Below are positions 17,556 through 26,180 of a DNA stretch of 26,284 bases, in pieces. Every line of letters begins with the position of its first letter. The stretch's first letter is position 1. The notes beneath the pieces are model-generated. The model was given only the letters and a program-made list of their open reading frames with translations. It was not told where the DNA came from and searched no databases. Source of the stretch: a virus. The stretch spans positions 1 through 26,284 of the IMG/VR virus record IMGVR_UViG_3300030106_007444. One strand, 5' to 3'. The position numbers and the translations under genes were made by a program.

Positions 17556-20500
17556 GATATCCCAGTAGTGCCTTTATTTAACAATCCTCCCGGACGCTGC
17601 TGCCTTACGATTTCTTGTAGAACAACCCCCTGTAAAACTTCTCCAAGCTCTTTATTATCATTGATTTCATCTTGTCGGTCTTTTTCTGATGGACCACCTT
17701 GCTGACTTGTTGCAGATCCTTCGGCGGTTGCTTTTCCTTCTTTATCTATATTTACATTTATGCTAACGTTGTTTGTAGTGCTGCCGCCAACCATACCGCC
17801 ACCACCGGCCGCTGGAGCAGCGCCAACTAAACCGCCAGAAGCGTAACCGGGGACATTACCGCGATTAAGCTCTGTCATGAAATTAATGCCATGAGTCCTA
17901 ACCGCTTCAGCACTCATCATGTACTCTCCGCCCGTGGTAGCTATTATGCCGCCGTTAGCTTTACCAACACCTATAGGCATTCCATGAGGTCCTAAAACGT
18001 CAGAAGGAAAGCCGCTATAATCCATCGTTCCTCCATGACGAGAAAGCGCACTCTGAGGCATGCCCGTAGCAGTCATTGGGTCAGCCAGATTTGTAAAGTC
18101 TGTAGCCTGATTAGCAGCGGCAAATTTATCCATCATGTGTGCGCCACCAATTAACATAGCGGCGTTTGCATAAGCTGAAATCAAGTTCCCGCGCTTTTTC
18201 CTTTCTACAGCTTTTACTGCGGCTCTTCTTCTATCGGTTTCTTGCGCCAAGTAACCTTGATAACTAGACATCGCCTCTTCCTTTTGGAACATCCTCGCAG
18301 TTTGCGGGTCGTCATCCCCAAGTCTCCCCAAAAGAGATAATCTATCACTTACTTCAAATCTTCCCTCTGTAGGCCGAGCTCTTTCGCTTATTAACTGGCC
18401 TGTTTGGGGATCTCTGCGATAATATACATAAGCTTTATTTAAAGAGACTCCAGCTCTACCCCCTCCTCCGCTTATCATATCTGGCCCTCGCGAGTCAGGG
18501 TCTGCGCCGCCTAAATAACCGTGCTTACTACGGCCGAAACCGTAATTTTGCGAAGGAGCTGGGCTAGGAGAGCCCGGTTGCATTGCTGCACCCAGAAGAC
18601 CAGAAGCTGCACTTGCTCCCGCCGCTATCAAACCAACTTTACCTAAAGATGGACCACCATTAGCCATTCCATTAATGGCATTTAAAGTAGGTACGCCTAT
18701 TTTATTTACAGCTGCTTTTTTAATTACAAATTCTCCGCCGGTTGCATTTATCGGTACATCATCTTTGTAACCAGACCCGCCAGTTATCAATCCGCCAGAA
18801 TTATAGCCGGGAACGTAACCACCTTGAGCCATCCCTCCCATCCCCATTCGCTGGAATAGCATACTAGAAAACATGTTAGTAGATACTTGGGAAATAGAAT
18901 CTAGAACATTTTGGGCCATCATTGCGATAGCCTCGCCAGCAGTAGCAGAACCGCTAGCTATAGCGCGAAATGCGTCCGCAAAAGATGACTTCATGGTTTG
19001 AGCCACTTGACGACTGCCATTTTCAAAATCTTCTAATACATCTACGGGGTTAGAGCCAAACTCATTTATAAAACCAGCTTGGAAAGCCCTACCCATATCT
19101 CCCTTTTGAACTCCTCTATTGGCAATGTCCGCAGCTAAGGAAGCGGAAAAAGCAGCGTTTCTGCCTCGAGTGCCCAATCTACCAGATTTCATCAAAGCTT
19201 CAGCCTCTGTGAGCTCTGCAGAAGCCAAAGAAGCTTTTATTGCTCTTTGCTCTGCTCTTTTTGCTGTATTTAGCTCATATTGTAGCTTTATACTTTCCTT
19301 AGTTACTCTAAACTGTTCCTCAGCTATCTCTTTGGCATTTGTTTCGCCTTCGGTAGCTGCGTCTATAGCTTTATTATATTTCTCTTGTGAACTCCTAAGG
19401 GTATCTATAATGTTTTGGAGCTGATCCAAGCCCACTTGATTAGCAGTGCCCTTCTCTCCAAACATAATCCCTTTTTCCAACTTCAGACCTTTTATCCCAG
19501 CTAACCTCTTAATTAAGTTATCTATTTGCTCTTGATCGTCCCCTTTTTTTACACTTTCTCTTAATTTTGTAAAAGCATCTAATGCCTTACCTGCTTCAGG
19601 TCCACCGAATCCTCCACCCTCAATGAACTTAACTGCGTTCATTCCTTTCAAGCCTTCCATAATACTAACCTCCAAAGCTTTATCAGCTATACCTTCAGCA
19701 TTCTCTCTTTCCAATTCGGCGGCGCTACGAGCTTCTTTCCTCACTACAGAGGCAACCCCAAGAGAATTTTGCCTTGCGCCAGCTTGAGCTATTCTTAAGC
19801 CTGAGCCTAACCCAAACATAGCCCTGCTTTGCGCGGCATCTCTAGTCAGTGTAGCTAGAGCCCTTTGAGCCTCGTGTACAGATTGCCTATAAACTTCTTG
19901 AGCCTGCATCGCTTTCAGAAGCGTTTCATTATAAGACTTTTGTTCGTCTATCTCTGTTTGCTTTTCTTTGTTTACTTCGGCTTGGAGCTTATTATATGCT
20001 TCACGGTCATTGTAACCCCTAGTTACAGCCCTATCAAAATTCATTAAAGATATATTTTGTTGTTCTTGAGTTAATCCAGCTTTCTCAAGAGCGTCAGCGA
20101 ATTTCTTCCGAGCTATATCAAAGTCTTCTTCTGATTCTCCTACGGCAAGACCAACTCCGGCCCTAGTTGCCTCTACAGTTCTCCCCGGGACTACCCTTGA
20201 AAAATTTTTACCTTGTTTAATTAAGCTTTTCCTCCTAGCTTCTGGCCCAATAGCGGTGCCCTTTACCGAGGATAAAAATCTAGAGGCGGCTTCTTGACCT
20301 TGCTTAACTAATTGCATATTAGCTTCTGCATCAAACATGGCCAATAGCTCCGGATTATCGGGAAAGTGCTTTTGTATAGATTCTCTTTGTTTTTGTAGAT
20401 CTTTTGCGTTCGCCACCCCTCTTACCATTGGCTCAGCCCCCATAGAACTTAAATACTTTTCTTCGTCAAAAGAATAGGCATCGTCAATACGAGCCCTCTT

Positions 20501-23500
20501 CGCAGGTGGCAGAGCCTTTACTATTTCGCTCATTCGCGTTTTAAAACGCCCGTCTTTCACTACAAAACTCCTTGAACCAACCCCCTCCGCTACAGTCCCA
20601 GAACGAGTTTCAAAGGCACTCCTTTCAGCAGCCCGCTTAGTAAAAGCTTCTTGAGCAGCCGCAAAATCTTTTCTACCCGCTTTCTCTAAATCGAAAGCCT
20701 CCTTAGTTGCTATCATAGAGGGATTGGCTTTCATCAAGTCTTCTACTATACCGCCCTTTTTAGCTACAAATTCCGCAGCGCTTAGTCGTTCTGCGAGTTG
20801 GGCAAAACTACCTGCGGCTTCAGCAGCTTTGTCAGATGCTTCTTTCTGTGCCTCAGCTTGAGCTTTAATAGCCTCTGTAGCATCATCGCTTGAAGACGTA
20901 AGCATTGTTATACCTTCACTGAGAGCCCCAATGCCAAGGCCCCCAATGATCCCGGGGACACCGCCTATCGCACCCATAGCACCGGACGCTAAGATTCTTG
21001 TTATAGGGTTGTCGGAACCAAACATACTTGCCCCCATGGCAAAGCCTCCTATTTTGCCTGCGCCCGAAGCTGCGCTCTTTCCATAGCCTAAAAGTCTACC
21101 ACCAAGACTTACTGCCGCGCCCGCAGCAAAGTTTGGAACTCCATGAGTCTTAGGATCTACTCCCGCGGCTTTAGAACGATTAATTCCTTGGTTTAGTCCC
21201 GCTGGTTCATGTATAGTATTGTAAACTCCCACTCCGCCGGGATTACCAGCAGAACGTAAAGCGGGGCTAGAACCCACTCTGATTGCGGAAGCAGGTACTC
21301 CTGCCGACATCTCTCTACCTATAGCAGAGGTCAAAGGAGAAAAATTAGGAACAAATCCCATTGCTTTACCTGTGGGAACAGTATGTTTTATAAATCTTCT
21401 TCCGGGGCCATTAGTTAGCAGCTCTTTGGCGAGCTTATTAGTCATACTAGACCGATTGCCATGAGAACCAGATACCTTAAAGTCAGCTATTGAAAAATTG
21501 CCTCCAAAAACTCTCCTAGCTTCTTTTGCAAAAGGAGGCCTGACATCAAAATCGCCAAATCTAGTTTCTTTAGCTGCTTGCTTCCTATTTAAGGCTAAAT
21601 TTACTCCAACCTCAAATGCCGCACCAGCCGCTGCTGTTAAAGCCCCTTTAGAACCTCTGGTAGAATCTAAGGCACGAACAACTTCACTTGTATCAGGAGA
21701 ACCTGCAGGAGGTCTAATACTAGCAGCGAAATTTTTAGTCACTTTAGCCGCCGCTTTTTCCATGTCCTTTCTTATTTCTCTAGGTCTATTTGGAAATTTT
21801 TCAGCCAAGAAATCATCACTGTAAGAAAGTATGGGAAAAGAAGATGAAAAAGCACTATACGTTCCAGTTCCCTTAGCCGGAGCACTCATTCCCTGACTGG
21901 CCTGACCCTCTGGTAACAACATAGCTATCTGCCCACCGGGGACTGAAAGCATTCCTCCTCTTTTCTGTATAGCTGCTAAAGTACCTCCCTTAAGCTTACT
22001 TGATCCTTTCCCCATGCCCAATTGTTTGTCCGGGATCGCATTACCTCTCGCATCCCTAAGTCCCATGCCTCTTGTTGATTTTCTATACGCTGCGCTAAAA
22101 AAGTTAGGAACAAAACCTCCCGCCGCGTAAGGATTAAATCCATGCGCAGCGCCAAAAGCCGCTTTGTAACCTGCTCCAGCCGCGCTATTTGCTGGCGGCA
22201 TTATAGCTTTTTGAGTCATCCCCGGAAATTGCTTTACTGTTTCCGCAGAATTATACATCATAGTACCAGCACCCGGCTGGCTCATAGTTCTTATAGCCCC
22301 TGCTCGGTAGCCTCCCGCCGCTGCCGCCGCTCTCTCCGTCCCGGCATTAGCAAAGTTAGGGACATAGCCTTCCGCCTTACCCGGCCTACCACGACCAAAA
22401 GCCCCAAATCCACTTGGAGTTACTCGCGCTCCGGCAGAATACATTCCCGACGCAAGCTGCCTAGCTAAAACAGTTTGCTGGGCTCTTTCTGCAGTCTGAA
22501 GCTTCATTGTATTCAGGATATCTTTTTGTACGGAAGCTATAGTTCTCTCTCCAGTAGCTATTTGTGATATTAAAGCAGGTTCAGATTGGAGCTTTTTAAT
22601 CACCATGTCCTCCAATGCTGCTCTTTGCTTAACAGCGGCATTGAGACCCATGAAATCCTTCATCGCTGTGGTTGCAAATTTACCTAAATTTAAAGCTAAT
22701 TTTCCAAAAGCTGCAGTAATTAATATTAAACCGGGTCCACCAATGAACTTACCTAAGCCTTGCAACATGTCTTTGCCAAGACCTTCGCCAAACTTTTCTA
22801 ATTTACCCCCTTCGCCGAAAGCTTCTATAATTCCATTTACGGCTCCAAGAGCATTGTTAATAGCTGGCCCAAAAAGATCTCCACCTAAACCTGCTCCAGC
22901 TTTGGTTAAATTAGCTAAAGTTCTGTTTACTAAAGCGTCTAGAGTTTGGTTAAGTTTTTCATTTTTCTGATATGCTTCATCAGTAGCGCTACTAGCAGCT
23001 CGCAAAGCTCCTGCGTAAGCAGAATTTTGTTGAGCTAAATCACCTAACGCAGATTTTAAGATGTTTACCTGAAACACACCAGCTACGCTTTCAGCAGTAG
23101 AGGCCTGCTGAGATTTAGTCAGAGTATTGAAATTTTTAGCAAGGTTTTGAAGAACTTGAATACCAGAGAGCATTTCTCCATTCATGTCTCTAGTAGCGAC
23201 ACCTATATTTTCTAATTTTTGCTGAACGTCAGTCCTCTGAATACGAGTAAATATAGTTTTAAATGCGTTACCAATCACAGCACCGCCACGAGCAGTCCTT
23301 TGTTGCACTGCTGTAGTGATAGCCATCAACTCATTCATGCTTACCCCCGCGGATTGAGCGGAAGCACCAACACGAGCTATAGATTTTGCTAAGTCTTCCG
23401 AGCTGACAGCAAAAGCAGCATCAACTTTTGCCATTCTGTTAACTACTTGAGCGGAGGTTACTCCTTCTTTATTAAATGAGTTTACTGCTGCGGTTAATGA

Positions 23501-24055
23501 TTTTACAGCGTCAGCTGCATTCATTCCTGTCAGTCGGGTAAGAATAAGGGCGTCCTTCGTTCGGGTTAGAGTTTTTTCCATCCCTAAGCCTTGACGGGCT
23601 AATTCAGTAGCTGCCTCTGCAACGGTACCAAACCCCTGAGCGGTCTCCTTCGCTACTTTAAACATCCCTTTGCCAAATTGATCTAAAGTCTTGGCATTGG
23701 CGTTCATGACGACGTTAACGTCCATCATGGCCTTTTCGACTTGTATTGCTGAAGCGACCATAGCCCTAAGAGCTTTGTCCACTTGCATAATCAATCCAGC
23801 AGAAGCTCCGAACGCAATAACACGCGCATTTGAAGCCTCTAACGACTTGGTGAATTCATCTGCTCTTACAGTAGCTTTAGAAAGGCCAGTGCCTAGCGCA
23901 CGAACTTTATCTGTACTTCCCCCTCCCCCAATTCCACCGAAACCCTTGGTCATACTCCTTCCTAGGGCATCAATCTTTTTCTGAAGTGCAGCTACCTCAC
24001 GTTGAGCTTTCCTTGCGTTTAAGTCGAGATCTATCGTTATTTTATCCGCAGCCAT
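17552..24055 (-). CDS. Tail tape measure protein (TP901-type core) with inserted nuclease-like cassette
   Basis: This 2167-residue protein sets tail length and is ejected with the DNA. Residues about 80-345 carry the TP901 tape measure core (AIQVEKAMMDVNVVMN, ELARQGLGMEKTLTRTKDA, RTARGGAVIGNAFKTIFTRI). Residues 560-976 form an inserted cassette marked by four G-[YF]-VPNF tags; residues about 700-885 within it resemble a PD-(D/E)xK nuclease. Hydrophobic Gly/Ala-rich stretches at 440-460, 978-1053 and 1805-1825 could enter the membrane, and 1060-1610 is mostly charged helix. Near the C-terminus, GGEFVIKKAAVNKIGVPTLN (1773-1792) is repeated in diverged form at 2042-2064, a motif common in these proteins. 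If all residues were stretched at about 1.5 angstrom each, the tail would be near 300 nm long. The gene runs opposite to M-L-K-I-J and has its own GTGTAAT element. Confidence 0.95.
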   Translation of the reverse strand: MAADKITIDLDLNARKAQREVAALQKKIDALGRSMTKGFGGIGGGGSTDKVRALGTGLSKATVRADEFTKSLEASNARVIAFGASAGLIMQVDKALRAMVASAIQVEKAMMDVNVVMNANAKTLDQFGKGMFKVAKETAQGFGTVAEAATELARQGLGMEKTLTRTKDALILTRLTGMNAADAVKSLTAAVNSFNKEGVTSAQVVNRMAKVDAAFAVSSEDLAKSIARVGASAQSAGVSMNELMAITTAVQQRTARGGAVIGNAFKTIFTRIQRTDVQQKLENIGVATRDMNGEMLSGIQVLQNLAKNFNTLTKSQQASTAESVAGVFQVNILKSALGDLAQQNSAYAGALRAASSATDEAYQKNEKLNQTLDALVNRTLANLTKAGAGLGGDLFGPAINNALGAVNGIIEAFGEGGKLEKFGEGLGKDMLQGLGKFIGGPGLILITAAFGKLALNLGKFATTAMKDFMGLNAAVKQRAALEDMVIKKLQSEPALISQIATGERTIASVQKDILNTMKLQTAERAQQTVLARQLASGMYSAGARVTPSGFGAFGRGRPGKAEGYVPNFANAGTERAAAAAGGYRAGAIRTMSQPGAGTMMYNSAETVKQFPGMTQKAIMPPANSAAGAGYKAAFGAAHGFNPYAAGGFVPNFFSAAYRKSTRGMGLRDARGNAIPDKQLGMGKGSSKLKGGTLAAIQKRGGMLSVPGGQIAMLLPEGQASQGMSAPAKGTGTYSAFSSSFPILSYSDDFLAEKFPNRPREIRKDMEKAAAKVTKNFAASIRPPAGSPDTSEVVRALDSTRGSKGALTAAAGAAFEVGVNLALNRKQAAKETRFGDFDVRPPFAKEARRVFGGNFSIADFKVSGSHGNRSSMTNKLAKELLTNGPGRRFIKHTVPTGKAMGFVPNFSPLTSAIGREMSAGVPASAIRVGSSPALRSAGNPGGVGVYNTIHEPAGLNQGINRSKAAGVDPKTHGVPNFAAGAAVSLGGRLLGYGKSAASGAGKIGGFAMGASMFGSDNPITRILASGAMGAIGGVPGIIGGLGIGALSEGITMLTSSSDDATEAIKAQAEAQKEASDKAAEAAGSFAQLAERLSAAEFVAKKGGIVEDLMKANPSMIATKEAFDLEKAGRKDFAAAQEAFTKRAAERSAFETRSGTVAEGVGSRSFVVKDGRFKTRMSEIVKALPPAKRARIDDAYSFDEEKYLSSMGAEPMVRGVANAKDLQKQRESIQKHFPDNPELLAMFDAEANMQLVKQGQEAASRFLSSVKGTAIGPEARRKSLIKQGKNFSRVVPGRTVEATRAGVGLAVGESEEDFDIARKKFADALEKAGLTQEQQNISLMNFDRAVTRGYNDREAYNKLQAEVNKEKQTEIDEQKSYNETLLKAMQAQEVYRQSVHEAQRALATLTRDAAQSRAMFGLGSGLRIAQAGARQNSLGVASVVRKEARSAAELERENAEGIADKALEVSIMEGLKGMNAVKFIEGGGFGGPEAGKALDAFTKLRESVKKGDDQEQIDNLIKRLAGIKGLKLEKGIMFGEKGTANQVGLDQLQNIIDTLRSSQEKYNKAIDAATEGETNAKEIAEEQFRVTKESIKLQYELNTAKRAEQRAIKASLASAELTEAEALMKSGRLGTRGRNAAFSASLAADIANRGVQKGDMGRAFQAGFINEFGSNPVDVLEDFENGSRQVAQTMKSSFADAFRAIASGSATAGEAIAMMAQNVLDSISQVSTNMFSSMLFQRMGMGGMAQGGYVPGYNSGGLITGGSGYKDDVPINATGGEFVIKKAAVNKIGVPTLNAINGMANGGPSLGKVGLIAAGASAASGLLGAAMQPGSPSPAPSQNYGFGRSKHGYLGGADPDSRGPDMISGGGGRAGVSLNKAYVYYRRDPQTGQLISERARPTEGRFEVSDRLSLLGRLGDDDPQTARMFQKEEAMSSYQGYLAQETDRRRAAVKAVERKKRGNLISAYANAAMLIGGAHMMDKFAAANQATDFTNLADPMTATGMPQSALSRHGGTMDYSGFPSDVLGPHGMPIGVGKANGGIIATTGGEYMMSAEAVRTHGINFMTELNRGNVPGYASGGLVGAAPAAGGGGMVGGSTTNNVSINVNIDKEGKATAEGSATSQQGGPSEKDRQDEINDNKELGEVLQGVVLQEIVRQQRPGGLLNKGTTGIS
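21128..22369 (-). repeat. Four G-[YF]-VPNF tags punctuating the tape measure cassette
   Basis: The short peptide tag occurs at residues 563-568 (GYVPNF), 647-652 (GFVPNF), 900-905 (GFVPNF) and 972-976 (GVPNF, lacking the aromatic). The tags bracket three segments of about 78, 247 and 67 residues. Related VPGY tags followed by SGG occur near the C-terminus at 1746-1754 and 2067-2075. The DNA of the tags is diverged, so they are kept at protein level rather than by recent duplication. Confidence 0.8.
21401..21958 (-). other. PD-(D/E)xK nuclease-like domain inside the tape measure protein
   Basis: Residues about 700-885 of the tape measure protein show, in order, a helix ending GALTAAAGAAFEVGV (E815), a strand RFGDFDV (D837, with D835 nearby), and a strand FSIADFKVS giving D858-x-K860, then a Gly/Asn/Ser-rich turn and a basic helix. 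This is the order and spacing of the catalytic residues in restriction-endonuclease-fold enzymes. The family call rests on motif reading only; no structure or profile search was done. Confidence 0.55.
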
Positions 24056-24061
24056 ATTCCT

Positions 24062-24083
24062 AGTGTATAATTACACTATTTTT
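24062..24083 (-). promoter_or_regulatory. GTGTAAT element B (upstream of the tape measure gene)
   Basis: On the - strand an AAAAATA run (24083-24077) is followed by GTGTAATTATACACT (24076-24062), 21 bases before the ATG. The core AGTGTA-ATTA-TACACT is an inverted repeat, so an operator function is also possible. It sits in the only gap between the chaperone block and the tape measure gene. Confidence 0.65.
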
Positions 24084-24085
24084 GA

Positions 24086-25081
24086 CTATACTCCGTGAAT
24101 TTTCATCATATCTTCCATACTTAAGCTTCCGCCCTTTTCCGCGGCCTTTTTTGCAAGGCTTATAGTCTCATTAGGATTGTCCAAACCTAAACGTTTTAAG
24201 TCTTGTTTTGTAGCTCCAACTAAAGAGGTTGCAGAGCCCTCTTTTTCTGCTGATTTTGATTTATCTATGACTTCTTTGGCATTTTTAGAAGACTCAAACC
24301 ATTCTACTAGTTTTTCAGGGCTCTCTTTTACCTCTTCAGGCACTTGAGATTCGGAATTTTCCATTAAAGATTTATAATATCTTCCATATCCAAAAAGCTC
24401 TACTTGGTAAAAAGTTAACTCAACCAAAGGCCTGCCAAAAAAAGTATAAGCATTATTCTCACAGAGATAAAAAAGGTTTGTAAAAAAACCCGATAAAGAT
24501 ATTTTTTTTAAATTAGAAGACCCGAATTTCTTAGTGTTCTTGTTATAAGTAGCAATTAGACTCATTAGTTGATCTTGATGAAGCTCTTCGAAGTCTTCGT
24601 TAGATAAAAGCTGTCCTCCTTGTTCATTTAAGATAGCCTTCTGCATGTAATGCTCATTAATTCTGCGTTGAGCATAGTTCTCGGCGCAAAAACCTATTAA
24701 TTCTTCTTTTTTTAATTCTTTTTCGCTTAACTTTAATTGGTTCTCTTCTAGCTGCCTGTTTATATCATTGATATGAGCTTGAAGAAATAGTTTAGACTTC
24801 GAGTTTTTTAAACCCGCGATCATAGTTTTTAAATTAAGTATCTCTTTGTTTTTTTTCTCGTCCCAAATATTATTATCTAATAAGTATTTTATTTTTTCTT
24901 CTCTTGTGGGTAGGCCCTGCTCACAGGCTTTTTCATAAAAATACCTATTCTTAATATCTAATTCGGCCGAATCGAAGTTATTGAAGTGTTTTATCTTAAG
25001 TTTACCAAAGTCTTCATTGTCAACTAAAGTATAACCTCGAAGAATCTCAGAAAAAATAACTTTTAGCGCCGAGTCTTCCAT
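24086..25081 (-). CDS. Hypothetical protein in the tail assembly chaperone position
   Basis: A 331-residue, strongly helical and charged protein lying directly upstream of the tape measure gene, where lambda has the gpG/gpGT chaperones. Residues about 85-130 look like a coiled coil rich in Lys and Glu, 195-240 carry aromatic-rich sequence (FFTNLFYLCENNAYTFFGRP), and the last 45 residues form a compact tail ending in SMEDMMKIHGV. No family is recognised by sequence. No Shine-Dalgarno precedes its ATG; instead that ATG overlaps the TAA (25081-25083) that would end a -1 frameshift product of the upstream gene, so its translation may depend on coupling. A chaperone role is inferred from position. 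Confidence 0.65.
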   Translation of the reverse strand: MEDSALKVIFSEILRGYTLVDNEDFGKLKIKHFNNFDSAELDIKNRYFYEKACEQGLPTREEKIKYLLDNNIWDEKKNKEILNLKTMIAGLKNSKSKLFLQAHINDINRQLEENQLKLSEKELKKEELIGFCAENYAQRRINEHYMQKAILNEQGGQLLSNEDFEELHQDQLMSLIATYNKNTKKFGSSNLKKISLSGFFTNLFYLCENNAYTFFGRPLVELTFYQVELFGYGRYYKSLMENSESQVPEEVKESPEKLVEWFESSKNAKEVIDKSKSAEKEGSATSLVGATKQDLKRLGLDNPNETISLAKKAAEKGGSLSMEDMMKIHGV

Positions 25082-25121
25082 TACATTTCTATTTTCGACA
25101 ATGGTTTGCCGAAAACTTTAT

Positions 25122-25910
25122 CTAGTCCTTTTTTTTATCAGGCTCTTCTTCGGAGGCGGACTCTTCTTCGTCCAATTTAAGCGCCATATCTATCATGCTT
25201 TGAAACTCTTCTTGGCTGTTAGGCCTACCAACAAACCAAAAACTAACGTAGTACGCAAATTTTCTTGCCACCATTATAGAAAAAGTATCTTCGCCTTCGT
25301 CTATTTCATCATATTTTTCAAATCTAGAATCTAAGTCTCCGTCTCCGAAAAATGGAGTTTCCTTACCTTCTTCGTCTTGATGAGCTAAATGAAGCATCCA
25401 CCATAGTATAACTTTATTTCGTGCTCTACTCTCAGCAGTCTCCTCATAAAGATTATCCTCCATTAACTGAAGATCTCGAAGCTCTCTACGTGCAGGTTTA
25501 ATCTCCTTCTCAAGTTCTTTTAATTTCTTTTTCTGAGTAGGAGTTCTTTTCTTTTCATCGATCTCTAAAATCTTTATCTGCTCCTTGTGAAACTCTTGGA
25601 GTTTAGTTACTATGTCAGCGTACTGCTTATTTTCATCGTCGCTTCTTACTCCACCGTCGTTTTCAAAACGTTTCTCAAGTAGAGCTCGAGTTAATAGGCC
25701 AGCTTTAATGCCTTCCGCTAGTCTTACGCCATAATATAATTCAGCTTCGTCTGTCATGGCGCGAGTAGGCCTACGCAAGAAGAACTTATGAGGGACCATC
25801 TTTTTGACGTCTTTTGCGGTGGTTACTTCGGTTCCGTCTTTTTTCTTTTCTACCGACTCCTCTTTTACAGTTTCTTCTTTTTCAAAAGTAAATTCGTATA
25901 TACGCTTCAT
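25122..25910 (-). CDS. Putative tail assembly chaperone with 3' slippery site
   Basis: This 262-residue protein is acidic and lysine-rich, with a conserved-looking N-terminal block FFLRRPTRAMTDEAELYYGV (about residues 43-62). A long charged coiled coil follows at about 90-150, then a helical C-terminal part ending in a Glu/Asp/Lys tail. Its last codons (GAT AAA AAA AAG GAC TAG) contain the A AAA AAG heptamer in the correct phase for -1 slippage. Shifted ribosomes would add 15 residues and stop at 25081-25083, giving a 276-residue form. Tail assembly chaperones upstream of tape measure genes commonly use such slippage, which supports the assignment, although the extension here is much shorter than the lambda T domain. 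The start overlaps the preceding stop as ATGA. Confidence 0.6.
   Translation of the reverse strand: MKRIYEFTFEKEETVKEESVEKKKDGTEVTTAKDVKKMVPHKFFLRRPTRAMTDEAELYYGVRLAEGIKAGLLTRALLEKRFENDGGVRSDDENKQYADIVTKLQEFHKEQIKILEIDEKKRTPTQKKKLKELEKEIKPARRELRDLQLMEDNLYEETAESRARNKVILWWMLHLAHQDEEGKETPFFGDGDLDSRFEKYDEIDEGEDTFSIMVARKFAYYVSFWFVGRPNSQEEFQSMIDMALKLDEEESASEEEPDKKKD
25128..25134 (-). promoter_or_regulatory. Candidate -1 ribosomal frameshift site (A AAA AAG)
   Basis: On the - strand the heptamer A AAA AAG is in frame (AAA AAA AAG) two codons before the TAG stop. This is among the most slippage-prone heptamers known in bacteria. The -1 frame runs 15 further codons to a TAA that overlaps the next gene's ATG. 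No clear downstream pseudoknot was worked out by eye. Confidence 0.45.
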
Positions 25911-26161
25911 TTTGGTTTATTATTGTTATATTCTACAAATTTTTCAAAATATTCCTCTAGTTCGCGGATTGTATCGTTCCCTAAATCGAGGATTCTTTTG
26001 CGGATTCGTTGGTGTGTTTCTTCTGGTATTTTGATGCCTTCAGCGCTCAAATCTTCCAGAATAAAGAAGAACTGCTTATATAAATTAGTTACCTTTCGCC
26101 TAGTTTGAAATGCGAAAAAATTATTAATAATATCCCTATCTTTCCCTTCTTCCTTAGACAT
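25907..26161 (-). CDS. Small helical protein at head of the pre-tape-measure operon
   Basis: An 84-residue, highly charged protein predicted to be all helix, with a basic N-terminal part and an acidic C-terminal helix (DTIRELEEYFEKFVEYNN). No family is recognised. It is the first gene of a leftward unit that continues with the chaperone candidates, overlapping the next gene by four bases (ATGA). A GTGTAATTATA element lies at 26183-26193 and AAGG ribosome-site candidates sit 4 to 12 bases before its ATG. Its position between a terminated upstream gene and the tape measure block suggests a tail assembly or tail completion factor; this is inference. Confidence 0.65.
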   Translation of the reverse strand: MSKEEGKDRDIINNFFAFQTRRKVTNLYKQFFFILEDLSAEGIKIPEETHQRIRKRILDLGNDTIRELEEYFEKFVEYNNNKPK

Positions 26162-26180
26162 ACCTTTACCTTATATCTTA

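Noticed and set aside
21498-21824. Rightward frame of 108 codons inside the tape measure gene
   Set aside because: It lies antisense to a clearly coding region, has Ala/Leu/Ser-biased shadow composition and no ribosome site or family match. The same applies to the other rightward frames within 17552-24055.
25101-25334. Rightward frame of 77 codons opposite the chaperone candidate
   Set aside because: Phe/Leu-rich shadow of Lys/Glu codons on the coding strand; the apparent membrane-like sequence is an artefact.
25804-26108. Overlapping rightward frames near the right end that look hydrophobic
   Set aside because: They are antisense to the 84- and 262-residue genes, which have coupled starts and a promoter-like element; no supporting signal on the + strand.
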